From assembly GCF_003641185.1 (NCBI RefSeq), contig NZ_CP032757.1, positions 1,426,001-1,490,000 of the forward strand: a stretch of DNA of 64,000 bases, given 5' to 3'. This document shows, in pieces, positions 24,632-34,723 of the stretch; position 1 is the stretch's first letter, and each line of letters starts with the position of its first letter. Made by a program: the position numbers and the translations under genes. Origin of the DNA: Lactiplantibacillus pentosus. Its GTDB lineage: Bacteria; Bacillota; Bacilli; Lactobacillales; Lactobacillaceae. The notes beneath the pieces are model-generated. The model was not told the origin of the DNA, did no database searches, and worked only from the letters and a program-made list of their open reading frames with translations.

Positions 24632-26488
24632 TTATTGGACTTTCGTTAAATTTTTCTGCTGGACGTAATTGACGAGTTCGAGTACCGTTTTGAAGCGATT
24701 AAACGGGGTGACGATGTGCACGCCGTTAAAGCGGGCACAAATGCCATCGATTAACTCCTTGGCAATCGTGATTCCGACGGCTCGTTCGTTGCCGTCCAAT
24801 TCAGCCTGTTGCATCCGTTCCAGCACTGACTTAGGAAGCCGGATGCCGTGGACTTCGTGATGCAAGAATTCAGCGTTACGACGCGAAACTAAGGGCATCA
24901 CGCCAACAAAGACTGGCACGTCGATCTGATTGGCTGCCAGCGCATCGGCTAATGCATCGACGTTAGCGAGGTCGTAGACGGGTTGCGTAATAATGTAGTC
25001 ACAACCATAGCTGAGTTTGCGACTGATCGATTTAGTCGACACATCGGTCCGATACGCGTTCGGATTGAAGGCACCGGCGACCCGAAAGTCACTGGCTTCT
25101 TTTAACGACTTCCCAGTAGGGCCAATCCCACTATTGAATTGTTTGATCAGCTTCATCAGTTCAACAGAACGGACGTCTCCGACCGAAGTCGCACCCGGAA
25201 AATCGCCGAGTTTTGCCGGATCACCGGTCACGGCCAAGATGTCTTCAATGCCGAGACTGTGCAATCCCATGATTTCGGATTGCAGGCCAATCAAGTTGTG
25301 GTCACGGGTCGTTAAATGAACGATTGGCGTGATGCCGTAATTCAACTTCAACTGCGCCGCAATTGCGGTGTTGGCGATTCTGACCGTCGCTAGGGAGTTG
25401 TCCGACAGCGTTATTCCATCGACACCGGCTGCTTTGAGACGTTCAGCGCCCCGGAAAAATTTACGGGTATCGAAATCACGCGGTGGATCTAACTCGACTA
25501 GCACCGTCTTTTCCGTCGCAACTTTGTGTAAAAACCGGTGCTGACTTTTCGTCGTAACGAGCGTTGGCGCTTGGGCCACGTGGGTCGGTGCGTTATGCGG
25601 CACTAGACTGCGACTGCTTAAGCCGCGAACGGTCGCAGCGGTATGAAGCGGTGTCGTCCCACAACAACCACCGATAATCGACAGGCCCAATTGGCGAAAA
25701 CGTTCGGCATATTCTTCAAAGTAACTCGGTTCGCCATCATAGACGATTGCGCCGTCCTGGTCAGTGCCCGGTAACCCGGAATTTGGGTAAACAGCGAGCT
25801 TGACATCCGCCGGAATCGCCAAATTTTCAAACGACTGCGCGAGGTAGTAGGGGCCGAGTCGGCAGTTCGTTCCAATCACGTCCGCGCCGGCCGCGTGCAG
25901 TTGGACGATGGCATCCGTGAAGCTCGTCCCGTTGCGTAGGACACCAGCGGCTAACATTGATACGTTCGTAATCACCGGTAGATCCGTGTGGGCCTTGACG
26001 ATTTTGAGTGCCGCTAATAATTCACTCAAATCATAGTAAGTTTCCAGTAAAATCCCATCTAACTGTTCTGTTGCTAGTAGGGCGGTCAGTTGTTCGGTGA
26101 CATTGGCCGCAATTTCGGCTTGCGTGGCGCGTTGGACAGCTGCATCTGTGTCGCCGGCTAGACCACCAATCGTGCCTAAAATATAAACTGGATGATCGGC
26201 ATGCTCGCGGGCGGTGACGGCGATTTTGACGGCAGCCTGGTTGATGGTCGTGACCTGATCTTGTAAGTCGTAACGCGTCAATTTCAGCCGATTGGCCGCA
26301 TAGGTGTTCGTTTGAATAATGTCTGCACCCGCCTGAATATAGGATTGATGCACGCGTAAGATCGTGTCCGGATGCGTCAAGTTGAGGTTTTCAAAGGCCG
26401 AGTTGATGCCGTAGTTACCATATAAAAGGGTGCCCATTGCGCCATCAGCCACGAGAACTCGCTGTTGTAAGGCTTGTTTGAGATTCAT
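24632..26488 (-). CDS. Bifunctional homocysteine S-methyltransferase / methylenetetrahydrofolate reductase
   Basis: 618 residues joining two enzymes. The N-terminal domain (about 1-300) is a zinc homocysteine methyltransferase: DGAMGTLLY, NTYAANR, the zinc cysteine in GTNCRLGP and the pair in GGCCGTTPL. The C-terminal domain (about 330-615) is a FAD-dependent MTHFR barrel (LVELDPPRDFDTRKF, ILAVTGDP, YIITQPVYD) that makes the methyl donor 5-methyl-THF. The fusion is of the YitJ type known in Firmicutes. ATG at 26488 fits AAAGGAGG upstream better than the GTG at 26494. It starts 14 bases after metE and shares its T-box control. Confidence 0.93.
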   Translation of the reverse strand: MNLKQALQQRVLVADGAMGTLLYGNYGINSAFENLNLTHPDTILRVHQSYIQAGADIIQTNTYAANRLKLTRYDLQDQVTTINQAAVKIAVTAREHADHPVYILGTIGGLAGDTDAAVQRATQAEIAANVTEQLTALLATEQLDGILLETYYDLSELLAALKIVKAHTDLPVITNVSMLAAGVLRNGTSFTDAIVQLHAAGADVIGTNCRLGPYYLAQSFENLAIPADVKLAVYPNSGLPGTDQDGAIVYDGEPSYFEEYAERFRQLGLSIIGGCCGTTPLHTAATVRGLSSRSLVPHNAPTHVAQAPTLVTTKSQHRFLHKVATEKTVLVELDPPRDFDTRKFFRGAERLKAAGVDGITLSDNSLATVRIANTAIAAQLKLNYGITPIVHLTTRDHNLIGLQSEIMGLHSLGIEDILAVTGDPAKLGDFPGATSVGDVRSVELMKLIKQFNSGIGPTGKSLKEASDFRVAGAFNPNAYRTDVSTKSISRKLSYGCDYIITQPVYDLANVDALADALAANQIDVPVFVGVMPLVSRRNAEFLHHEVHGIRLPKSVLERMQQAELDGNERAVGITIAKELIDGICARFNGVHIVTPFNRFKTVLELVNYVQQKNLTKVQ

Positions 26489-26502
26489 CCGCACGACCTC
26501 CT

Positions 26503-28809
26503 TTAATGGACACTGCTAGTGAGCTGAGCTTGAATCGCGTTACGAGCAGCCACCATGTTCTTGAGGGCTGCCAGCGTTTCTGGTTCTTGACGGGTTTTGA
26601 GCCCACAGTCGGGATTGATCCAGAACTGGTGGGCATCGATGACCCGCAGTGCCCGTTGGATATTGGCTTCGATTTCGGCCACACTTGGGACGCGGGGACT
26701 GTGAATATCGTAGACCCCGAGGCCAATTTCCTTATCGTAGCCCGTTTGCTCAAAGGCACTGATGATTTCGCCGTGGCTCCGTGACGTTTCAATCGAAATG
26801 ACGTCAGCATCTAATGCCTTGATGGTGTCGATGATGTCGGCGAAATTCGAGTAGCACATGTGGGTGTGAATCTGGGTGTCATTTTGGACGCCAGTTGTCG
26901 TAATCTTAAATGAGTAGACCGCTTCGTCTAAGTAAGCCTGCCAGTGGCGCTGCTTGAGTGGCAAGCCTTCTCGAAGTGCGGGTTCGTCGACTTGGATGAT
27001 CTTGATCCCCGCTTGTTCGAGGTTGTTGACTTCTTGCCGGAGCGCCAATGCGATTTGATTTTGAACCTGGGCCTTAGGGATGTCATCGCGAACGAAGCTC
27101 CAGTTGATAATCGTCAGCGGCGCCGTCAGCATGCCCTTGACAGGCCGGTCAGTCAAACTCTGCGCGTAGACGGATTCAGCGACGGTAATCGGTTCGGTAT
27201 AAGCCACGTCGCCAAAGATTACTGGTGGCCGAACCCCGCGTGACCCATAGGATTGGACCCAGCCGTTTTGAGTGGCGTAAAACCCAGTCAGTTTTTGACC
27301 AAAGTATTCGACCATGTCAGTCCGTTCAAATTCGCCGTGGACCAGGACGTCCAAACCGAGGTCTTCTTGCAACTTGATCCAGCGCTTAGTTTCAGCGTGG
27401 AGGAAGGCTTGATAGTCGGCATCCGAAAGATTGCCTTTGCGCCATGCAGCTCGTTTCGCGCGGACCGTGGCACTTTGCGGGAAGCTCCCAATCGTGGTCG
27501 TTGGCAGTAGTGGCAACCGCAAGCGGTCGTGCTGTAGCTTGATCCGGGTCGCAAATGGGGCCAGCCGTTCAAATTTCTGATTTTCGAGCTGGGCCTCAGC
27601 TGCTCGAACGGCTTGATTATTCCGGTGACTGGATTGATTGAGCGCGGTTAAGTTGGTCTGATTGCGGTCAAACGCGGCTTGAACTGCATCGACGCCATGA
27701 TTGGCGGCTTCCGTCAGCACGTGCAACTCTTGGAGCTTTTCGTCGGCGAAAGCCAGGCCACCGAGCAGAACAGGATCGGCTTTCGTTTCATTTTTGGTTG
27801 TGATTGGGACGTGCAGCAGCGAGTTGGCGGGTTGTAGCCATAGTTGGTCGTCACTGACGATTTGGCGCAATTGTTGTACCAGCTCGAGTTTGACGTTCAG
27901 GTCGCTGGCCCAGACGTTATGGCCGTCGATAATCCCAGCGGCTAAGATTTTGTCAGCTGGGAAACCGTGTTGGCGCAAGTGGTCCAGATTTTCACCGTGG
28001 TCGTGGACTAGATCAAGCCCCAGCGCCTGGACGGGTAGGTCAACGATTTGGTCATATAGGTCCAGACTGTCAAAATAGGTTTGTAATTCGATTTTTAGAT
28101 CCGGCACAGCTGTGTGTAAGGCAGTCAATGCAGTGGTGTAGGGGCGGAGTTCGTTTGGCTGCGTCGTTTTGACCAGGGTCGGTTCGTCCAGTTGGATCCA
28201 TTTAGCCCCAGCATCCGCGAGTTCCTGGAAGACCTGCTGATAAAGTGGCAGGAGTTGTGGGAGTAATTCAGCGACTGCGGCGTCGTCCAAGTACTGCCCG
28301 TTTCGTTTGCCGAGTTTCAGAAACGAAACTGGGCCCAAGATGACGGGCTTGCCATCAATGCCTAATTCTTGCTTGGCTTCTTGGTAGTACCGCAACCAAC
28401 GATTGTCGAGTAGTTTAAACGTGACATCGTCGAATTCTGGCACGATATAATGATAGTTAATGTTGAACCATTTCGTCATTTCAGCGGCGACCGCCGTATC
28501 AGTACCACGCGCAATCGCGTAATAATCTGGTAAATCAAGTGCCTGGTCAAAGTGACCGAAGCGCGTTGGAATGGCGTTGAAGGCGACCAGGGTGTCTAGG
28601 ACGTGATCGTAGTCGGAATTATCCGCGACCGGAATGTAGTCGACGCCTAAGTCACGTTGCTTTTTTAAATTAGCCAACCGTAATTTCTTGGCGTTGGCGT
28701 GGAAGGTCGCGTTGTCGAGCTGACCTTTCCAAAAATGTTCCAATAGATGTTTCCATTCCCGATGTTCCCCTAAACGTGGATACCCCAAATTGCTATTAAT
28801 AATTGTCAT
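26503..28809 (-). CDS. metE: Cobalamin-independent methionine synthase
   Basis: Transfers the methyl group of 5-methyltetrahydrofolate (triglutamate) to homocysteine. 768 residues, full length. The N-terminal barrel begins [17 protein letters not shown]; the C-terminal catalytic barrel has zinc ligands in [10 protein letters not shown] and NPDCGLKTR, and [12 protein letters not shown] for substrate binding. GAAGGAG precedes the ATG. It is first in a two-gene operon whose second product makes the methyl donor, so both steps are expressed together. A T-box leader directly upstream links expression to uncharged tRNA-Met. Confidence 0.97.
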   Translation of the reverse strand: MTIINSNLGYPRLGEHREWKHLLEHFWKGQLDNATFHANAKKLRLANLKKQRDLGVDYIPVADNSDYDHVLDTLVAFNAIPTRFGHFDQALDLPDYYAIARGTDTAVAAEMTKWFNINYHYIVPEFDDVTFKLLDNRWLRYYQEAKQELGIDGKPVILGPVSFLKLGKRNGQYLDDAAVAELLPQLLPLYQQVFQELADAGAKWIQLDEPTLVKTTQPNELRPYTTALTALHTAVPDLKIELQTYFDSLDLYDQIVDLPVQALGLDLVHDHGENLDHLRQHGFPADKILAAGIIDGHNVWASDLNVKLELVQQLRQIVSDDQLWLQPANSLLHVPITTKNETKADPVLLGGLAFADEKLQELHVLTEAANHGVDAVQAAFDRNQTNLTALNQSSHRNNQAVRAAEAQLENQKFERLAPFATRIKLQHDRLRLPLLPTTTIGSFPQSATVRAKRAAWRKGNLSDADYQAFLHAETKRWIKLQEDLGLDVLVHGEFERTDMVEYFGQKLTGFYATQNGWVQSYGSRGVRPPVIFGDVAYTEPITVAESVYAQSLTDRPVKGMLTAPLTIINWSFVRDDIPKAQVQNQIALALRQEVNNLEQAGIKIIQVDEPALREGLPLKQRHWQAYLDEAVYSFKITTTGVQNDTQIHTHMCYSNFADIIDTIKALDADVISIETSRSHGEIISAFEQTGYDKEIGLGVYDIHSPRVPSVAEIEANIQRALRVIDAHQFWINPDCGLKTRQEPETLAALKNMVAARNAIQAQLTSSVH

Positions 28810-28848
28810 CGCTGACCACTCCTTCTCATTTGCTCATTAATTTAAACA

Positions 28849-29129
28849 AAAAACGGCAACCTCATCCTCATTAAAGGACGAAGTTGCCGTTCGCGGTACC
28901 ACCTTAATTCGCCAACACCTCACGATGTTGACCTCAACCCGTACGTTTCATACGGTAGCTTAATAACAGCAGCTAACTGTCATCACCTAGCAAGTGCTCA
29001 GTGGTGCCGTTTGGAGGCCATTTTTCATCAGTCGATTTCCGGTTTGGTTTCCACTATTCCAAACTCACTGCACGGGTAGCGACGATTACTTTCCTCTTCG
29101 GGACGTTTACGTGTTTTATGATTGATTAG
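28849..29129 (-). promoter_or_regulatory. T-box riboswitch leader of metE
   Basis: On the minus strand the hallmark GGTGGTACCGCG (28892-28903) is followed by a terminator: CGGCAACTTCGTCC pairing with GGATGAGGTTGCCG and then a T run (28849-28889). Upstream is ~220 bases of foldable leader (stem I region) with two ATG triplets in ACTGATGAAAAATGG that could serve as Met specifier. Uncharged tRNA binding would stabilise the antiterminator and let metE-metF be read. It ends about 40 bases before the metE start. Confidence 0.95.
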
Positions 29130-29158
29130 AAAATACCACCGTTTACTCATTTAGTCAA
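29130..29158 (-). promoter_or_regulatory. Promoter of the metE T-box transcript
   Basis: Minus strand TTGACT (29153-29158) and TATTTT (29130-29135) are separated by 17 bases, a good sigma-A promoter just upstream of the T-box leader. Confidence 0.7.
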
Positions 29159-29196
29159 ATTATTTTTTAATGTTTTTAACATATTTTGTGTTAATG

Positions 29197-29925
29197 GACA
29201 TTAAAGATGATTCAAACGTGCTAATTGTGGATTCTTGTTCGTCAGCCGATGTGCGCCATATTCCGACCTCCGGGGCCGGCTGACAACGCTGGAACAGGGC
29301 GGACATCGATTTGAACTCACGCAGAAAAGCACTGCGCAATTTCAAATACGAGTCTTATTCTAAGCCGGAAGCAGCCCACTTCCAGCTAAGAATAATTTGG
29401 CTACTGAGCATTGTCCGGCAGTCCGGCCAGTCGGGAACCCGCTCGAATGACAGATGAACGACCACCTAACTAGGCACAATTGACCACTGAATATTTGGTG
29501 ACAGATTCTTCAGGCACAGGCTTAATCAGAATCGATGATACTTTTAGTGTTCGAGTACTGAGAAGATTATCTGAATATTATTCACTATTTTTAATGCCAC
29601 TAATTTCAATGGACACTAGTCTTGAAACTAGTCGATAAAATGGGCTTCGTTTATAACTAGAGCCTTTTTTATCTCAGGTAATCAGAGGAAATCCTGACAA
29701 ATCCAGTGAAATTGCTTGTTAGTTGCTTGTTAAAAGTACCGTATGCTAAGACTAACGACTACTCCAACAAAAAGCTGAGCCCGTACATGTCTGCCCTTCG
29801 AATGCCATCCCAAAATGTCTGGAAGCTGGCATAGGACGCAGGTATCACGGAATGTTTACGGCAAGTCGCCTTATTTTCCAGCGGTTCTAAGCTGGTGATT
29901 TTTGAACTTAGGCTAATCGTCCTAA
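29197..29925. repeat. Large dispersed structured element, copy 1
   Basis: Gene-free. It aligns with 54915-55946 over long blocks (29197-29500, 29560-29705, 29770-29912). Hairpins seen: GTCAGCCG/CGGCTGAC (29241-29248 with 29277-29284); ATTTGAA...CGCAG/CTGCG...TTCAAAT (29309-29347); TTATTCT/AGAATAA with inner GGAAG/CTTCC (29355-29395); ATGCCA/TGGCAT around a CCCA...TGGAAG loop (from 29802); CCAGC/GCTGG (from 29878). Several stems differ from copy 2 on both sides while staying paired. A weak internal terminator-like GGCT...AGCC plus T run lies at 29642-29672. The one long minus frame here is a spurious by-product of the conserved hairpin. Confidence 0.8.
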
Positions 29926-30308
29926 CCACATCAACTGCAATCCACGGGGTCGCAAATGAGCTAATTATCAATAGAATTATCGTCGATTTAGACCGGTTGT
30001 TAGGTTGATTAACGTATTTAATTAGTTCATACCGAACATCTCACGCTTGTCAGCGACCGTCTCGAAACTAAACTGAATCAGCCAGTTTTATAAAAATGAA
30101 AAAGTGCCACAATCCCCGATAAATCAGCGTTTCTATCCATCACGACAATTCCAGTCATCTACATACAAACTGCTGCAACCTTCACGAAATCATCACATTT
30201 TTTTCGGGTTATGGTTATTAATTTTTACTGAAAAGTTGCTAGTATAGTTGGTGAGCCCACTAGCGAAGTACTAGAAATAAAATAAATAATGATGAGGATG
30301 ATGAATTA
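29926..30308. other. Gene-free interval before the sulfotransferase gene
   Basis: I see no gene here. It is AT-rich near the right end. A TATAGT at 30243-30248 could be the -10 box for the sulfotransferase transcript, but no good -35 is visible at the right distance. The first ~80 bases may be decayed flank of the dispersed element. Confidence 0.4.
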
Positions 30309-31940
30309 ATGAGTTTGTGGCAACGATTATTTAACCACCACCAACAGCCCAAGCAGGCAGTACTGATTCTGGGGAGCGGCCGATCAGGTACCTCAGTTAT
30401 GACGAAATGCATTAATTTGATGGGTATTTCGTTAGGAACCGATAATTTATTGGCACCAAGCAAGAAAATCAATCCTAAAGGTTACTTCGAAAATAAGGAC
30501 GTTATCAAAATTCATAAGTCCCTAGGAAGTCGCGTTCGTTATCGACCGGCTTTTAAGGGTTACTACGATAGTCCGAAGATCAAAAAAGATCGGGCGGACT
30601 TAACCAACTACCTCAAAAATTTCTTTGAAAATGAACAATATTTAGCGATCAAGGATCCACGGATGAATGATTACATCGAACTCTGGCAGCATGTCTTAGC
30701 CGACGTTGATGTCTTACCAGCCGAAATCGTGTTGTTACGGAATCCAATGGACGTGGTTCATTCGAACGAACGTGCTTGGCACCGGGATACGACCTTAGCA
30801 ATGCGCCAATGGCAAGTACGGACGCTGTTATCTTTACGTGACAGTGACCGGACCCACCGAATCCTTGTGACGTATGAAGATTTGTTTGGTCAGACCTTAA
30901 CGACACTCAAACGTATCGCCACCCAATTTGATTTACCATGGACCGACGATGAGGCCGCCTTGCAAGCCAAAATCGATGATTTCATTGATCCAGCCCTACA
31001 AAAGAGTGATAGCGGTGAGAGCTTAGCGGATTTTGAAGCGCGTACAGATGTGGAACCAGACGTTAAGGCACTTTACTTACTAGGCCGGCAAGCTGCCGCA
31101 GATCCGGACTTCTTTGCTTCAGAAGAATTCCAACAAAAGATCGATGAGATGACGGACCAATATTTAGCTGATTACGGGTCGTTATACCGGGACTTCAACG
31201 CTAAGATCAACAGTAAGACGTTCTTCGTCTTTGGTGAAGACCAAGCGCAAGTTGACCAAGTCAATGACATTTTACGCGCCAACCAAGTCAAAATGGTCGG
31301 GACAGAAGCCGACAGTCATGCCGTTGCCGAAGATTTGAGCGAACGGTTGAACAATGAGACCCTGAACGTCAAGACTTATCCGTTAGATTACTTAGTCGTT
31401 GAGCAGAAGGAAGAACTCAACAATTATTTGCGTAAGAATGCCAAACGCGAGGCACTCTGGGGTATTGGCGATGCTAAAAACAACGAAATCGTCGAAATGT
31501 TGACCAACGTCAGCCGCGAACTGGGTGCCGACACCCATAACGTGGTGATTGCGGATGATTTGACGGCAATCGATGATCCACGAGAACTGCGGATTGCCAT
31601 CCAACACTTGATTCGGACGCTACACGCCGTTGAACGGCCACCGTACCAAGTGATCATGGCTGACCAGTTAGCAGCTCCCGCGACTCAGGCGACGCTCAAG
31701 GCGTTTGTGGCCACAGAACCGACTAAGGCGGACCAGCCAACTGATTCGAAACCGGATGAAACATTCAAATTACGGACGCCAATCGATTTCCAGGAAGTCG
31801 CTGGCACATTGACTGCGCTATGTGAACAAGCCAGTCAGGATAGTACCAAACAAGCAACGTTAAATCATTTTGTAAGTGTTAATTATGATGAAATTTTAAA
31901 TGTGAAAGGTGATCAATATGCAAACAGTGTACGGAATTAA
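30309..31940 (+). CDS. Sulfotransferase-family protein with extra C-terminal domain
   Basis: 543 residues. The N-terminal ~290 are a PAPS-type sulfotransferase: [18 protein letters not shown] (about 14-31) is the 5'-phosphosulfate loop, and [16 protein letters not shown] (about 140-155) holds the Arg and Ser expected to grip the 3'-phosphate. It would transfer sulfate from PAPS to an unknown acceptor in the cytoplasm. Residues ~300-530 form a second part ([19 protein letters not shown] and [17 protein letters not shown]) that I do not recognise. The gene overlaps the ATP sulfurylase start by 23 bases, so sulfate transfer and PAPS supply are translationally tied. No signal peptide. Confidence 0.87.
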   Translation: MSLWQRLFNHHQQPKQAVLILGSGRSGTSVMTKCINLMGISLGTDNLLAPSKKINPKGYFENKDVIKIHKSLGSRVRYRPAFKGYYDSPKIKKDRADLTNYLKNFFENEQYLAIKDPRMNDYIELWQHVLADVDVLPAEIVLLRNPMDVVHSNERAWHRDTTLAMRQWQVRTLLSLRDSDRTHRILVTYEDLFGQTLTTLKRIATQFDLPWTDDEAALQAKIDDFIDPALQKSDSGESLADFEARTDVEPDVKALYLLGRQAAADPDFFASEEFQQKIDEMTDQYLADYGSLYRDFNAKINSKTFFVFGEDQAQVDQVNDILRANQVKMVGTEADSHAVAEDLSERLNNETLNVKTYPLDYLVVEQKEELNNYLRKNAKREALWGIGDAKNNEIVEMLTNVSRELGADTHNVVIADDLTAIDDPRELRIAIQHLIRTLHAVERPPYQVIMADQLAAPATQATLKAFVATEPTKADQPTDSKPDETFKLRTPIDFQEVAGTLTALCEQASQDSTKQATLNHFVSVNYDEILNVKGDQYANSVRN

Positions 31941-33093
31941 AGCCCATGGTGGTAAGTTAATCAACTTAGAAGATTTTAGCGATGAAACACGGCAAGCAGC
32001 CGAACAATTACCAAGTTTGACCATCAATAATTGGAATATTTCTGATTTGGAATTGATCGGGATTGGTGGGTTTAGTCCACTGACGGGGTTCATGTTGAGT
32101 GACGATTACCATTCAGTTGTCAACACGATGCACCTGAAGAGTGGGGTAATTTGGAGTGTGCCGATTACGCTCGGTGTCAGCCAAGCAGATGCCGACCGGA
32201 TCGAATTAAATAGTGAAATCGCCTTAAAGGGTGAAGATGGCATTATTTACGGGACGATGCGGGTTGAAGACAAGTACGTTCCTGACAAAGAACTTGAAGC
32301 TCAGAACGTGTATAAGACGACCGAAGAAGCCCATCCTGGTGTTAAACGCCTATACGCCAATGGTGACGTTTATCTGGGTGGCGCCATTAAGTTGCTCCAC
32401 AAGCCAGACCACGGTGCCTTTAGTGACTACTACATGGAACCAATCGAGACTCGCAAGATGTTCCACGACTTAGGGTGGAAGCGCATCGTTGGTTTCCAGA
32501 CACGGAACCCAATTCACCGTGCTCATGAATATATTCAAAAATTAGCCTTAGAAAACGTTGACGGCTTATTCTTGAACCCATTAGTTGGTGAAACCAAGGC
32601 CGATGATATTCCAGCGGATGTCCGGATGGAAAGCTACAAGACGATTCTGAAGTACTACTACCCAGAAGACCGAGTGCGGTTAGTCATTTATCCAGCTGCA
32701 ATGCGGTACGCTGGTCCTAAGGAAGCCATCTTGCATGCCATCGTTCGGAAAAACTACGGCTGTACTGACTTTATCGTCGGCCGGGACCATGCTGGTGTTG
32801 GTGATTACTACGGCACATACGAAGCCCAAGAATTGATTTCATCCGTTGAAGATGAGATGGGCATGCACTTCTTCAAGTTTGATAACTCCTTCTACTGCAA
32901 GAAGTGTGGTTCAATGGCCACTCAAAAGACCTGCCCACACGGCGAAGAAGACCATATCTCATTAAGTGGGACTAAGGTCCGTAAGATGTTGGCTGATGGG
33001 ATCGTGCCACCAAAGGAAGTTTCTCGTCCAGAAGTTGCCAAGGTCTTAATCGAAGGTTTGAAGCGGAAACGCGAACAGCAACAGGAGGTTTAA
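31918..33093 (+). CDS. sat: Sulfate adenylyltransferase (ATP sulfurylase)
   Basis: Makes adenylyl sulfate (APS) from ATP and sulfate. 391 residues. The [12 protein letters not shown] motif (QxRNPxHxxH) and [14 protein letters not shown] motif bind ATP and sulfate. A zinc-type cysteine cluster ([15 protein letters not shown]) near the end is typical of this bacterial/archaeal Sat class. The ATG at 31918 is used because AAAGGTG stands before it; the GTG at 31909 lies inside that site. It is followed four bases later by cysC, giving the two-step route to PAPS. No PAPS or sulfite reductase gene is near. Confidence 0.96.
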   Translation: MQTVYGIKAHGGKLINLEDFSDETRQAAEQLPSLTINNWNISDLELIGIGGFSPLTGFMLSDDYHSVVNTMHLKSGVIWSVPITLGVSQADADRIELNSEIALKGEDGIIYGTMRVEDKYVPDKELEAQNVYKTTEEAHPGVKRLYANGDVYLGGAIKLLHKPDHGAFSDYYMEPIETRKMFHDLGWKRIVGFQTRNPIHRAHEYIQKLALENVDGLFLNPLVGETKADDIPADVRMESYKTILKYYYPEDRVRLVIYPAAMRYAGPKEAILHAIVRKNYGCTDFIVGRDHAGVGDYYGTYEAQELISSVEDEMGMHFFKFDNSFYCKKCGSMATQKTCPHGEEDHISLSGTKVRKMLADGIVPPKEVSRPEVAKVLIEGLKRKREQQQEV

Positions 33094-33096
33094 TGA

Positions 33097-33720
33097 ATGA
33101 CAAAGTCAGAGAATATCACTTGGCATCATTCACAAGTTAGCAAGGAACAACGCCAAGCACTTAATCATCACAAAAGTGTCGTCCTATGGTTTACTGGGCT
33201 CTCAGGTTCAGGTAAATCCACGATTGCCAATGCCGTTGAAAAGGCCTTGTTTGACCAACAAATTGGTAGTTACGTCTTAGAGGGCGACAATATGCGGTTT
33301 GGCTTGAACAGTAACTTGGGCTTTTCGGCTGAAGACCGGGAAGAAAACATTCGCCGGATCGGTGAGGTTGCCAAACTGTTCGTTGATGCGGGCGTCATTA
33401 CTTTGACTGCCTTCATCTCACCATATCGGGCCGACCGTGATAAAGTTCGTGAGAACCTTGAAGCGGATGAATTCATCGAAGTATTCGTTGATACGCCGCT
33501 GGAAGTCTGCGAACAACGCGACGTTAAGCAGTTGTATGCCAAGGCTCGTCGCGGTGAAATCAAAGGCTTCACGGGTATTGATGCGCCATACGAAGCACCG
33601 CTCAACCCCGAAATTACCATCGACACTTCCAAACAACCGCTAGCGGATTCAGTCAAGCAAGTCCTGACTTACTTAGCTGATCACAACTACGTTAGCTTAG
33701 CGACTGCCGATGAAAACTAA
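33097..33720 (+). CDS. cysC: Adenylyl-sulfate kinase (APS kinase)
   Basis: Phosphorylates APS at the 3' position to give PAPS, the universal sulfate donor. 207 residues, the normal CysC length. Walker A is [16 protein letters not shown] (about residues 28-43); the lid/substrate region includes [15 protein letters not shown] and [13 protein letters not shown], and [10 protein letters not shown]. Ribosome site AGGAGG at the end of sat. The 3' end overlaps the DHH phosphoesterase gene by 11 bases. Part of the sulfotransferase-sat-cysC operon. Confidence 0.96.
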   Translation: MTKSENITWHHSQVSKEQRQALNHHKSVVLWFTGLSGSGKSTIANAVEKALFDQQIGSYVLEGDNMRFGLNSNLGFSAEDREENIRRIGEVAKLFVDAGVITLTAFISPYRADRDKVRENLEADEFIEVFVDTPLEVCEQRDVKQLYAKARRGEIKGFTGIDAPYEAPLNPEITIDTSKQPLADSVKQVLTYLADHNYVSLATADEN

Positions 33721-34678
33721 CGAAATCTTGACTGCTATCGTGCAATCAATCGCTAAAATGGACCGAATCTTGGTCTATCGTCATACCAATCCAGATCCCG
33801 ACGCAATCGGGGCTCAGTTTGGACTGGTCGCACTATTAAGCGCGGCCTATCCAGACAAAACGGTGGTGGCGATGGCCCAAGTTCCGGGCCATTTGGCGTG
33901 GTTGCATGCCGACGACCAACCAGCCATTACGCCGCAGTCGACGGATTTGGTCATTGCAGTCGACTGTGCCAACCAGCAGCGATTAGCCGGTGATCTGCCG
34001 AGCGACGCATTTACGATTAAAATCGACCATCACCCCAATCGAGATCCTTATGGACAGCTGAACTGGGTCGATGAAAGTTACAGTAGTTGTTCGGAAATGA
34101 TTTTTGACCTCGCAAAGAGTGACCCAGCCCGTTTTAACATCGATACTGCGATTGCAACCGATTTGTACGCCGGTATTATCGGTGATACGGTGCGGTTTTC
34201 AACGCCGGAAACGACGACGAGGACACTGGCGATTGCGAGTGAACTTGCTGCAACTGGTATTGATATTGCGGCCCTGAGTCATCATGAGATGGATTTGACC
34301 CCGGCATTGAGCAAGTTGTACGGGTACGTCTTGAGCCAGCAAACGATTGAAGCGAACGGTTTAGCTCACGTGGTGCTACCACGCCAGTTGTTTGACAAGT
34401 GGGGCATTAACTACGGCGATGAGGACGCGATCGTACCGCTGCTTGGGAATCTGACGACGGTCAAAGTCTGGTTGTTTTTCATCGAAACGCCAGAAGGCAA
34501 TTATCGGGTCCACTTCCGCTCGAAAGCCATCAACGTGAACGGCGTGGCAAAGGCCTTCAATGGTGGCGGCCATCCGTTAGCGAGCGGGGCATTTGTGCCG
34601 GATTTAGCCACGGCTGAGCAAGTCGTCGACCAAATGCGAGCGCAAGTGTTAGCACAAACCGCATCAGAGCAAGTATAA
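33710..34678 (+). CDS. DHH/DHHA1 phosphoesterase, NrnA-like (probable pAp phosphatase)
   Basis: 322 residues with the NrnA-type layout: DHH domain with [17 protein letters not shown] and IDHHPN metal-binding motifs, then a DHHA1 domain ending in [10 protein letters not shown]. NrnA enzymes degrade short RNAs and also take the 3'-phosphate from pAp. The gene overlaps cysC, whose product leads to PAPS. The sulfotransferase reaction releases PAP, a toxic inhibitor, so recycling PAP to AMP is the most likely reason for its place here. This is inference from context; the sequence shows only the enzyme class. Confidence 0.88.
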   Translation: MKTNEILTAIVQSIAKMDRILVYRHTNPDPDAIGAQFGLVALLSAAYPDKTVVAMAQVPGHLAWLHADDQPAITPQSTDLVIAVDCANQQRLAGDLPSDAFTIKIDHHPNRDPYGQLNWVDESYSSCSEMIFDLAKSDPARFNIDTAIATDLYAGIIGDTVRFSTPETTTRTLAIASELAATGIDIAALSHHEMDLTPALSKLYGYVLSQQTIEANGLAHVVLPRQLFDKWGINYGDEDAIVPLLGNLTTVKVWLFFIETPEGNYRVHFRSKAINVNGVAKAFNGGGHPLASGAFVPDLATAEQVVDQMRAQVLAQTASEQV

Positions 34679-34723
34679 TTAGGTTAATATTATAAATAAA
34701 GTAATAGGGTTGGTGAATGGTAA

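Noticed and set aside
29160..29345. 61-codon minus frame (KLRSAFLREFKSMSALFQRC)
   Set aside because: Its peptide resembles the one at 54955-55200, but both come from the conserved hairpin of the dispersed element; frames lack ribosome sites and their flanks diverge.
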